Positions 1 to 6,435 of a DNA stretch of 8,893 bases are shown here, one piece after another. Both the position numbers and the translations under genes were made by a program. The notes under the pieces were generated by a model. The model saw only the letters and a list, made by a program, of their open reading frames with translations. It was not told the origin of the DNA and ran no database searches. Source of the stretch: CAVPEW01 sp050247895 (lineage in GTDB: Bacteria > Actinomycetota > Acidimicrobiia > Acidimicrobiales > VFJN01). The stretch spans positions 1 through 8,893 of the forward strand of contig JBFWTJ010000162.1 in assembly GCA_050247895.1 (NCBI GenBank), given 5' to 3'. Position 1 is the first letter of the stretch. The number at the start of each line of letters is the position of its first letter.

Positions 1-1766
1 TCGTCGCGGAGTTGGTCGGGGAGGTGGTCGCCGAGGTTGTTGTAGTGGTCTTCGATCTGGGGGATCTCGGCGGTCCAGGTGGTGGGGTCCACGGCGAGGA
101 GTTGGGTCAGGGTGCTGGGGTCGAGGTCCAGGCCGGTGGTGTCGAGCGCGTCGGGGGTCGGCACGGCGCCGATGGGGGTGTCGAGGGCCCCGGTGGTGGG
201 GTCTTCGACGCGTTGGAGGACCCATTTGAGGACCCGGCTGTTGTCCCCGAACCCGGGCCACAGGAACCGGCCCTGGTCGTCTTTGCGGAACCAGTTGACC
301 CAGAACAGTTGGGGGAGCTGGGCCCCGGGTTGGGCGCCGATGCTCAACCAGTGAGCGAAGTAGTCGCCCATGTTGTACCCGCAGAACGGCAACATCGCGA
401 ACGGATCGAACCGCAACTGGCCGACCTGCCCCGCGGCGGCGGCGGTGGTCTCCGAGCTCATGATCGAGGCCAGGAACACCCCGTGTTGCCAGTCCCGGGC
501 CTGGGTGACCAACGGGACGTTGGTCGCCCGCCGCCCGCCGAACAAGATCGCCGAGATCGGGACCCCGGCGGGGTCTTCCCACTCCGGGGCGATCGAGGGG
601 CACTGCCCGGCGGGGGCGGTGAACCGGGCGTTGGGATGCGCCGCGGGCCGGCCACTGTCAGGGGTCCAGTCCTGGCCCTTCCAATCGACCGCATGGGCCG
701 GCGGCTCGGACAGGCCCTCCCACCACACGTCCCCGTCGTCGGTCGCCGCGACGTTGGTGAAGATCACGTTCTCACCCAACGTCGCGACCGCGTTGGGGTT
801 GGTGTCGGGCCCGGTCCCCGGGGCCACCCCGAAGAACCCCGCTTCAGGGTTGATCGCGTACAAGCGGCCGTCAGCCCCGAACTTCATCCACGCGATGTCG
901 TCCCCGACGGTCTCCACGGTCCAGCCCGGCAACGTCGGGATCATCATCGCCATGTTCGTCTTCCCGCACGCCGAAGGGAACGCCGCGGCCACATACCGCT
1001 TCTCCCCACCCGGAGGGGTCACCCCCAAGATCAACATGTGCTCGGCCAACCAGCCCCCGTCCCGGGCCATCGTCGACGCGATCCGCAACGCGAAGCACTT
1101 CTTGCCCAACAAGGCGTTGCCCCCATACCCCGACCCGTACGACCAGATCTCCCGAGACTCAGGGAAGTGCACGATGTACTTGTTGTCCGCGTCACACGGC
1201 CACGCCACATCGGCCCGCACCACACCCGTGTCGTCGACCAGCGGGTAGCCCACCGAGTGCACACACGGCACGAACACCCCGTCCGAGCCCAACACATCCA
1301 ACGGACCCTGACCCATCCGGGTCATGATCCGCATCGACACCGCCACATACGCCGAATCGGTCAACTGCACACCGATGTGCGCGATCGGGCTCCCCAACGG
1401 ACCCATCGAGAACGGCACCACATACAACGTCCGGCCCCGCATCGACCCCGCGAACAACCCCAACAACTCCTCACGCATCTCCCCCGGCGCCCGCCAATTG
1501 TTCGTCGGACCCGCGTCCACCTCCAACTCCGAACAAATGAACGTCCGATCCTCCACCCGCGCCACATCACCCGGATCCGACCGCGCCAGAAAACTGTTCG
1601 GACGACCCCCCACCACACCAAAGGTCCCCGCCCCCACCAACAACGACGTCAAACGCTCCCACTCCGCGTCCGACCCATCACACCACTCCACCACCCCCGG
1701 CTCCAACACCCCCACCCACTCATCAACCCAACGCAACAACTCAGAATTGGAGGTGATCCCAGCCAT
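1..1766 (-). CDS. pckG: Phosphoenolpyruvate carboxykinase (GTP), 3' end cut by window
   Basis: This cytosolic enzyme interconverts oxaloacetate + GTP and phosphoenolpyruvate + CO2 + GDP, the entry step of gluconeogenesis or an anaplerotic step. 588 codons are present from the ATG at 1766; the family is usually about 600-620 residues, so roughly 20 C-terminal residues lie outside. Visible motifs in order: substrate loop SYGSGYGGNALLGKK (about 209-222), metal-ligand His in LAEHMLILG (about 242), the P-loop with reactive Cys AAFPSACGKTNMAM (about 260-273), the metal-binding VGDDIAWMKF (about 287-296), RDWQHGVFLAS (about 424-434), and the guanine-pocket region VNWFRKD...FLWPGFGDNSRVLKW (about 489-514). 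These define the GTP class, not the ATP class. A GGAGAGGAA Shine-Dalgarno sits about 8 nt before the ATG. The start lies 41 bp after the cold-shock-like gene on the same strand, with no clear terminator between, so cotranscription is possible. Codon use shifts strongly along the gene: TTG/GTG/GGG early, CTC/GTC/CCC/ACC late. Confidence 0.97.
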   Translation of the reverse strand, partial: MAGITSNSELLRWVDEWVGVLEPGVVEWCDGSDAEWERLTSLLVGAGTFGVVGGRPNSFLARSDPGDVARVEDRTFICSELEVDAGPTNNWRAPGEMREELLGLFAGSMRGRTLYVVPFSMGPLGSPIAHIGVQLTDSAYVAVSMRIMTRMGQGPLDVLGSDGVFVPCVHSVGYPLVDDTGVVRADVAWPCDADNKYIVHFPESREIWSYGSGYGGNALLGKKCFALRIASTMARDGGWLAEHMLILGVTPPGGEKRYVAAAFPSACGKTNMAMMIPTLPGWTVETVGDDIAWMKFGADGRLYAINPEAGFFGVAPGTGPDTNPNAVATLGENVIFTNVAATDDGDVWWEGLSEPPAHAVDWKGQDWTPDSGRPAAHPNARFTAPAGQCPSIAPEWEDPAGVPISAILFGGRRATNVPLVTQARDWQHGVFLASIMSSETTAAAAGQVGQLRFDPFAMLPFCGYNMGDYFAHWLSIGAQPGAQLPQLFWVNWFRKDDQGRFLWPGFGDNSRVLKWVLQRVEDPTTGALDTPIGAVPTPDALDTTGLDLDPSTLTQLLAVDPTTWTAEIPQIEDHYNNLGDHLPDQLRD

Positions 1767-1807
1767 GGTGCGTTCCTCTCCCGTGGGGCCTGTACTGCGG
1801 GTGTGTG

Positions 1808-2047
1808 CTACTCGGACCCGCGGGCGGGGAACCCGGGGGTGCCCATGTCCTGCTCGGATCCGAGCCGCAGCCTCGTCGCCAGCCCCCCGGCATCGAGGTC
1901 GTAGACCACACGCTGCCCTTGTCGCAGCATGCGGAAGACCGATCCCTCGAGCGCGTTCGGCGCGAGCTCGTACTCGTGCAGGTCGGAGTCGCAGAGGATC
2001 ACGCCGTCACCCGAGCCGGGGTCGTACGACTTGATCACACCCTGCAT
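1808..2047 (-). CDS. Divergent cold-shock-domain-like small protein
   Basis: A 79-residue protein. It opens with MQGVIKSYDPGSGDGVIL, which matches the first strands of the CspA-type cold-shock domain (GTVKWF...GFGFI), and later shows LRQGQRVVYDLD (41-52), matching the conserved EGQxVxFEV strand. Cold-shock proteins are small OB-fold nucleic-acid binders that act as RNA chaperones or antiterminators. The usual aromatic RNA-binding motifs are missing: RNP1 KGFGFI reads SGDGVI (12-17) and RNP2 VFVHF is replaced around LHEYEL (23-28). Normal RNA stacking is therefore doubtful. Residues after about 64 form a short tail rich in Gly, Ser and Pro. A GAGGAG Shine-Dalgarno lies 10 nt before the ATG at 2047. 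It sits 84 bp downstream of rpmB and 41 bp upstream of pckG on the same strand. The fold assignment is by motif only; function is unproven. Confidence 0.8.
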   Translation of the reverse strand: MQGVIKSYDPGSGDGVILCDSDLHEYELAPNALEGSVFRMLRQGQRVVYDLDAGGLATRLRLGSEQDMGTPGFPARGSE

Positions 2048-2084
2048 CGACTGCCTGCTCCTCGCGGCCGGGGGACTGCGGTGC

Positions 2085-2104
2085 CCGCCACCGTATCGTG
2101 GCGG
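2085..2104 (-). promoter_or_regulatory. Perfect 7-bp hairpin between rpmB and the cold-shock-like gene
   Basis: On the plus strand the sequence reads CCGCCAC, a 6-nt loop CGTATC, then GTGGCGG. On the minus strand it lies 27 bp after the rpmB stop and 37 bp before the cold-shock-like ATG. No T-tract follows, so it is not a standard intrinsic terminator. A possible minus-strand -10 box TACGGT (2090-2095) falls over the loop, with only a poor -35. It could be a weak terminator or attenuator, a structured leader of the cold-shock-like mRNA, or an operator. The repeat is seen directly; the role is inferred. Confidence 0.4.
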
Positions 2105-2131
2105 CCCCGGGCGACGAAACCTGACCGGCCC

Positions 2132-2326
2132 TCAGCGGGCGAGCTTGGTGACCTTGCCGGCCTTGATGCAGCGGGTGCAGACGTGCAGGCGGCGGGGGCT
2201 GCCGTCGACCAGGGCGCGGACCCTCTGGATGTTGGGGTTCCAGCGGCGCTTGGTCCGTCGGTGCGAGTGGCTGACGCTCATCCCGAACGACGGGTGCTTG
2301 CCGCACACCTCGCAAGTCGCTGCCAT
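2132..2326 (-). CDS. rpmB: 50S ribosomal protein L28, zinc-binding type
   Basis: A 64-residue basic protein of normal L28 length that forms part of the large ribosomal subunit. The start MAATCEVCGKHPSFGMSVSHS and the segment RTKRRWNPNIQRVRA are typical of bacterial L28. Two CxxC pairs, C5/C8 and C50/C53, make this the zinc-coordinating (C+) form. Many actinomycetes carry a second, cysteine-free L28 used when zinc is scarce; none is visible here. The ATG at 2326 is preceded by GAGG at 8 nt spacing. The gene is divergent from the fakA-recG operon. Grouping of rpmB with a YloV/FakA gene and recG is common in Gram-positive bacteria, although there rpmB is not always in this orientation. Confidence 0.97.
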   Translation of the reverse strand: MAATCEVCGKHPSFGMSVSHSHRRTKRRWNPNIQRVRALVDGSPRRLHVCTRCIKAGKVTKLAR

Positions 2327-2370
2327 GGGACCAACCTCGCTCGCGCTCTAGCCGTACCGGGGACCGGGAG

Positions 2371-2400
2371 ACACTAGCGGTGCGCCGACCTCGCCCACAA
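2371..2400 (-). promoter_or_regulatory. Candidate rpmB promoter
   Basis: On the minus strand, TTGTGG (2395-2400) and TAGTGT (2371-2376) are separated by 18 bp and resemble a housekeeping sigma-factor -35/-10 pair. Transcription would begin near 2364, giving a leader of roughly 37 nt that contains the GAGG ribosome-binding site of rpmB. This is motif-based only. Confidence 0.45.
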
Positions 2401-2432
2401 CCGCGGGACCCGGCCCCGGCGGGGACGGGCCC

Positions 2433-2438
2433 TATGAT
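2433..2438 (+). promoter_or_regulatory. Candidate -10 box of fakA-recG, near-leaderless
   Basis: TATGAT ends 9 nt before the fakA ATG at 2448, so transcription would start at or within about 3 nt of the start codon. There is no Shine-Dalgarno at normal spacing before this ATG, which fits a leaderless or near-leaderless mRNA, a common arrangement in actinomycetes. No clear -35 is seen. The divergent 121-bp gap 2327-2447 carries this box and the rpmB promoter and otherwise only GC-rich low-complexity sequence. Confidence 0.45.
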
Positions 2439-2447
2439 CGCCCGACG

Positions 2448-4115
2448 ATGACGACCCTGCAGCACCTCGGTGCGGCGGAGCTGCGCGCCGCCGTCCTCTG
2501 CTACCGGGATGCGCTGAAGGTCCACCAGGAGGCGATCAACCGCCTCAACGTGTACCCCGTGCCCGACGGCGACACCGGCACCAACATGGCCCTCACGCTC
2601 GCCTCGGTCTGCGAGGAGCTCGAGTCCGCGCCCGACGACCTGGCCGGGACGTGCAAGGCCATCAGCCACGGCTCGCTCATGGGGGCCCGGGGGAACTCGG
2701 GGGTGATCCTCTCCCAGATCCTGCGGGGCGTGGCCCAGTCCGTGCTGGCCGACGGCGGGCTCGACGGCCCCGGGGTGGCCCGGGCCCTCGGTGCGGCGTC
2801 CGAGGCCGCCTACGCCGCGGTCATGCGCCCGGTGGAGGGCACCATCCTGACCGTGGTGCGTGAGGCCTCGGAGGCCGCCACGGGTTCCGCCGCGGCGGGC
2901 GGGGCCCTCGTCGCCGTGCTCGACGCGGCGCGGGTCCAGGGCCACGACGCCCTGGCCCGGACGCCCGAGATGCTGCCCGTGCTGCGCGACGCCGGGGTGG
3001 TCGACGCGGGCGGGCGCGGGTTCCTGCTGCTGGTCGACGCCCTGCTGTGGGTGGCCGACGGCCGGCCCCTGCCCGACACCGCGGTGGGCGAGGGGGAGGT
3101 GCGCCTCGACGCGGCGGTCGTGCACCACGGCGTGGACCACGGTGGGGGTGGTGTCGGCGACCTGCGCTACGAGGTCATGTACCTCCTCGACGCCCCCGAC
3201 GAGGCCATCCCCGCGTTCAAGGACGTGTGGGCCGGCCTGGGCGACTCCATCGTGGTCGTGGGCGGCGACGGCCTGTGGAACTGCCACATCCACACCGACG
3301 ACATCGGGGGCTCCATCGAGGCCGCGGTCGACATCGGGCGGCCCCGCCGGATCCGGGTCACCGACCTGCACGAGCAGGTGGAGGAGGAGCGCTGGGTCCG
3401 CGACGCCGCGGCCGGGGGGCACCTCGACGAGGTGCCGCCGCACCTGCTCGAGCCGGTCCGCACCGCGGTGGTGGCGGTCGCGTCGGGCGACGGCGTCCGG
3501 CGGATCTTCCACTCGCTCGGGGCGCGGGGGGTGGTGGCGGGCGGCCAGTCGATGAACCCGTCGACCGCCGAGCTGCTCGAGGCCGTCGAGCGGGTGCCCG
3601 GCGAGCAGGTCGTGCTACTGCCCAACAACAAGAACATCGTGCCGGTGGCCCGGCAGGTGGCCGAGCACGCCGGCAAGCTCGTCGAGGTCGTGCCGACCCA
3701 CGGCGTCACCGAGGGGTTCGCCGCCCTGGTCGCCTACGACCCGGGGTCCTCGGCGTCCGACAACGCCAAGGCCATGGCGGAGGCGGCCGACCAGGTCGTG
3801 GCGGGCGAGGTCACCCGGGCCGTGCGGCCCTCGACCAGCGCGGCCGGCCCGATCCAGGTCGGGGACTGGCTGGGCATCGCCCGCTCGGGCGGCATCAGGG
3901 TCGTGCACGCGGACCTGGACGGCGCCGCCGTCGGGTTGCTCGACCTGCTGGTCGGTGCCGGCCACGAGATCGTGACGATCATCGAGGGCGAGGGCGCCAG
4001 CCCGGCGGTCACCCGGCGGCTCACCGAGTGGCTGGGCGAGCACCGTCCCGGCGTCGAGCCCGAGGTGCACCACGGCGGCCAGCCCCTCTACCCCTACCTG
4101 TTCGGGGTCGAGTAG
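2448..4115 (+). CDS. fakA: DAK2-domain fatty acid kinase-like protein (FakA/YloV family)
   Basis: A 555-residue cytosolic protein of normal length for the FakA/YloV family. FakA phosphorylates fatty acids held by a DegV-family FakB carrier, feeding exogenous or recycled acyl chains into phospholipid synthesis. The N-terminal DAK2 (Dak-L) nucleotide-binding domain (about 15-205) shows NVYPVPDGDTGTNM (34-47), where D40 and D42 are the expected Mg-ATP ligands, then HGSLMGARGNSGVILSQ (74-90) and DAGGRGF (186-192). A middle domain follows (about 220-310) with CHIHTDD (279-285), then the C-terminal DegV-like region (about 335-555) with LPNNKNI (391-397). In Staphylococcus aureus FakA the middle-domain site uses one Cys and two His; here the two His (H280, H282) are present, but the strand where GYCTE is expected reads RYEVM (240-244), without the Cys. 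No fakB is in the window. The stop lies 7 bp before recG, so the two are surely one operon. The kinase activity itself is inferred from the family. Confidence 0.9.
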   Translation: MTTLQHLGAAELRAAVLCYRDALKVHQEAINRLNVYPVPDGDTGTNMALTLASVCEELESAPDDLAGTCKAISHGSLMGARGNSGVILSQILRGVAQSVLADGGLDGPGVARALGAASEAAYAAVMRPVEGTILTVVREASEAATGSAAAGGALVAVLDAARVQGHDALARTPEMLPVLRDAGVVDAGGRGFLLLVDALLWVADGRPLPDTAVGEGEVRLDAAVVHHGVDHGGGGVGDLRYEVMYLLDAPDEAIPAFKDVWAGLGDSIVVVGGDGLWNCHIHTDDIGGSIEAAVDIGRPRRIRVTDLHEQVEEERWVRDAAAGGHLDEVPPHLLEPVRTAVVAVASGDGVRRIFHSLGARGVVAGGQSMNPSTAELLEAVERVPGEQVVLLPNNKNIVPVARQVAEHAGKLVEVVPTHGVTEGFAALVAYDPGSSASDNAKAMAEAADQVVAGEVTRAVRPSTSAAGPIQVGDWLGIARSGGIRVVHADLDGAAVGLLDLLVGAGHEIVTIIEGEGASPAVTRRLTEWLGEHRPGVEPEVHHGGQPLYPYLFGVE

Positions 4116-4122
4116 CCCCGGC

Positions 4123-6243
4123 ATGGCTCGCCGGCTGAGCCAGCTCGCGTCGGTCCCGGTCACCGTCCTGGACGGCCTGGGCCCGGAGCGGGCCCGGGCC
4201 CTGGCCCACTTCGGCGTCGGCTCGGTCCTCGACCTGCTCACGCACTACCCGCGGCGGTACCTCGACCGCACCCGGGAGGTCCGCATCGCCGACCTGGAGG
4301 TCGGCGACGAGGCCATGGTGATCGGCACGGTCCAGCGGACCTCCGTGCGCCGGACGCGCACCGGCAAGGCGCTGGTCACCACCGACGTCGCCGACGGCTC
4401 GGCCCACCTGCGGGTCACCTTCTTCAACCAGCAGTGGCGCGAGCGCCAGCTCCGGCCCGGCACCGAGGCGGTGTTCTTCGGCAAGCTGGAGACCTTCCAG
4501 GGCCGGCGCCAGATGACCAACCCGGTCGTGGACCTCATCGGCGACCGGACGGGGCGGATCGTGCCCGTCTACCCCCAGTCCGACAAGGTCCGCCTGACCT
4601 CCTGGGACGTGGCCCGCTGGGTCGCCGAGGCGCTGCGCCGCGCCGGCGAGCTGGTCGAGCCGCTGCCGGGATGGGCGCTGGACCTCCACGACCTGGTCGA
4701 TCGCACCGCGGCGCTGCGGGGCATCCACGAGCCCTCCTCGATGGCCGAGAAGGAGGCCGCCCGCACCCGGCTCGTCTACGACGAGCTGCTGCGGATCCAG
4801 CTGGCCCTGGTGCTGCGCAAGGCCCACGTCGAGCGGACCAGCCGCGGCCTGGCCCACGGGGCGCCCGGCGCCCTCGTCGACGGGTTCCTGGCCGCGCTGC
4901 CCTTCGAGCTGACGCCCGACCAGCGCCGGGTGGTCGACGAGATCGCCGCCGACCTGGCCCGGCCGGTCCCCATGCACCGGCTCCTGCAGGGCGACGTGGG
5001 CAGCGGCAAGACGGTGGTGGCCGTGGCGTCGCTGCTGGTCGCCGTGGAGGGCGGGCACCAGGGCGCGTTCATGGCCCCGACCGAGGTGCTGGCCGAGCAG
5101 CACCACGCCGGGATCTCGCGCCTGGTCGCGGGCCTGGAGGTCCCCGACGCCGGGGCGAGCCTGTTCGGCGCCCGGCCGCTGAGCGTCGGGCTGCTGACCA
5201 ACCGGGTGACCGGACGCGAGCGCGAGCGGCTCCTGGGCGAGCTGGCCGAGGGCCGGGTCGACCTGCTCGTGGGCACCCACGCCCTGATCCAGGAGTCGGT
5301 GCGGTTCCGGTCCCTGGGCGTGGTGGTCATCGACGAGCAGCACCGCTTCGGCGTCGAGCAGAGGGCCGCGCTGCGGGACAAGGCGGCCGGCGACGCCGTG
5401 CCCGACGTGCTGGTCATGACGGCCACGCCGATCCCGCGCACCGCGGCGATGACGGTGTACGGCGACCTGGACGTGTCGGTGATCCGGGGCAAGCCCGCGC
5501 ACCGCAAGCCGATCGTGACGACCTGGGCCCGGACCGAGGCCGACGAGGCCGAGGCGTGGGCCCAGGTCCGCGCCGAGGTCGCCGCCGGCCGGCAGGCCTA
5601 CGTGGTCACCCCGCTGATCGAGGAGTCCGACAAGCTCCAGGTGCGCTCGGCCGAGGAGACCTTCGAGCGCCTGGAGGCCGACGAGCTGTCCGGCCTGCGC
5701 CTGGGCATGCTCCACGGCCGGCTGCCGGCGGGGGACAAGGACGCCACCATGCAGCGCTTCCGGGACGGCGGCCTGGACGTGCTGGTGGCCACCACGGTCA
5801 TCGAGGTCGGCGTCGACGTCCCCAACGCCACCGTGATGGTCATCCTCGACGCCGACCGCTTCGGCATCGCCCAGCTCCACCAGCTGCGGGGACGCGTCGG
5901 GCGGGGCGGCGAGCAGTCCTGGTGCTTCCTGGTCGCGACGCCCGACGAGGAGTCCGACCACCGCCGGCTCGAGGCCCTCGAGCGCAGCGACGACGGGTTC
6001 GAGCTGGCCGAGGTCGACCTGGACATCCGCGGCGAGGGGACCGTCTTCGGCGAGCGTCAGAAGGGCCGGTCGGACCTGCGGCTGGCGTCGCTGCGCCGGG
6101 ACCGGGACTGGGTCGCCCTGGCCCGGGCCGACGCCGAGCGCATCGTGGCCGAGGACCCGCTGCTCGTCGCGCACGCCGAGCTGCGCGACGAGATGTCCCT
6201 GTTCCTCGACCCCGCCGACGAGGAGTACCTCTTCAAGAGCTAG
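4123..6243 (+). CDS. recG: ATP-dependent DNA helicase RecG
   Basis: A 706-residue superfamily-2 helicase, close to the usual 680-740. RecG remodels stalled replication forks and branch-migrates Holliday and D-/R-loop structures. The N-terminus (about 13-50) carries the helical LDGLGPERARALAHFGVGS segment. The OB-fold wedge domain spans about 55-145, including TFFNQQWRERQL (99-110). Helicase motifs are intact: Walker A GDVGSGKT (290-297), Ia APTEVLAEQH (318-327), II DEQH in IDEQHRFGVEQR (403-414), III MTATPIPRT (432-440), V ATTVIEVGVDVPNA (556-569) and VI QLRGRVGRG (587-595). The C-terminal region DLDIRGEGTVFGERQKG (632-648) is the RecG-specific TRG element. The ATG at 4123 is 7 bp after the fakA stop and has only a weak ribosome-binding site, suggesting translational coupling. 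The TAG stop overlaps that of the convergent zinc-ribbon gene, leaving no room for an intergenic terminator. Confidence 0.98.
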   Translation: MARRLSQLASVPVTVLDGLGPERARALAHFGVGSVLDLLTHYPRRYLDRTREVRIADLEVGDEAMVIGTVQRTSVRRTRTGKALVTTDVADGSAHLRVTFFNQQWRERQLRPGTEAVFFGKLETFQGRRQMTNPVVDLIGDRTGRIVPVYPQSDKVRLTSWDVARWVAEALRRAGELVEPLPGWALDLHDLVDRTAALRGIHEPSSMAEKEAARTRLVYDELLRIQLALVLRKAHVERTSRGLAHGAPGALVDGFLAALPFELTPDQRRVVDEIAADLARPVPMHRLLQGDVGSGKTVVAVASLLVAVEGGHQGAFMAPTEVLAEQHHAGISRLVAGLEVPDAGASLFGARPLSVGLLTNRVTGRERERLLGELAEGRVDLLVGTHALIQESVRFRSLGVVVIDEQHRFGVEQRAALRDKAAGDAVPDVLVMTATPIPRTAAMTVYGDLDVSVIRGKPAHRKPIVTTWARTEADEAEAWAQVRAEVAAGRQAYVVTPLIEESDKLQVRSAEETFERLEADELSGLRLGMLHGRLPAGDKDATMQRFRDGGLDVLVATTVIEVGVDVPNATVMVILDADRFGIAQLHQLRGRVGRGGEQSWCFLVATPDEESDHRRLEALERSDDGFELAEVDLDIRGEGTVFGERQKGRSDLRLASLRRDRDWVALARADAERIVAEDPLLVAHAELRDEMSLFLDPADEEYLFKS

Positions 6244-6431
6244 TGGTCCGGGTCGTCGTCGAGGTCGTCCTCGGCGACCTCGAGGTACCAGAGGTCGGCG
6301 CAGTCCGCGCACCGGTAGGTGGCGACGTCACCCGGCTCCCAGCCGAGCTCGGGCTCCTCGAAGGGCAGGCGGTGGCAGGTGCCGCCGCAGTCGACGCAGG
6401 TGATGGTGGCCGGGACGGGCACGCCGCCCAC
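6240..6431 (-). CDS. Small zinc-ribbon protein of unknown function
   Basis: A 63-residue protein with two cysteine pairs, C12/C15 (TCVDCGGTC, with C19 and H20 nearby) and C41/C44 (RCADCADLWYLEV). The spacing is that of a zinc ribbon. The C-terminus is very acidic (EVAEDDLDDDPDH). I do not recognise a named family. The GTG at 6431 lies 4 bp after the stop of the upstream WYL-regulator gene on the same strand, so the two are probably cotranscribed and coupled. A second in-frame GTG at 6422 would shorten the protein by three residues. The TAG stop (6240-6242) overlaps the TAG of convergent recG (6241-6243) in the palindrome CTAG. Support for a real gene is the conserved-looking CxxC pairs and the tight fit between neighbours. 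Zinc binding is inferred; a DNA/RNA-binding or adaptor role is possible. Confidence 0.8.
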   Translation of the reverse strand: MGGVPVPATITCVDCGGTCHRLPFEEPELGWEPGDVATYRCADCADLWYLEVAEDDLDDDPDH

Positions 6432-6435
6432 CCTG

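Noticed and set aside
1606..1635. C-runs on the plus strand, possible G-quadruplex on the pckG coding strand
   Set aside because: Runs of 6, 4 and 5 fall within a generally G-skewed coding region; only three separate runs lie close together and they are explained by codon choice.
1767..1807. Possible terminator between the cold-shock-like gene and pckG
   Set aside because: Only a 4-5 bp CCCG/CGGG pairing with a large loop and no T-tract.
12..1904. Very long plus-strand open frame (630 codons) opposite pckG
   Set aside because: It is the antisense shadow of a clearly real pckG. Its translation is low-complexity (Arg/His/Pro repeats) and matches no family; high GC removes stop codons.
2401..2432. 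GC-rich repeats and short inverted arms before fakA
   Set aside because: Arms of about 4 bp in nearly pure GC sequence are expected by chance.
2434..2451. Five-codon ORF (MIARR) overlapping the fakA start by ATGA
   Set aside because: The ATG lies inside the likely -10 box, so it would not be transcribed; probably chance.
2007..3512. Long minus-strand open frame opposite fakA and across rpmB
   Set aside because: It covers the real rpmB in a different frame and is antisense to the conserved DAK2 domain; no recognisable motif.
4021..6312. Long minus-strand open frame opposite recG
   Set aside because: recG has every helicase motif in the other strand; this frame encodes Gly/Ala/Val/His-rich low-complexity sequence.
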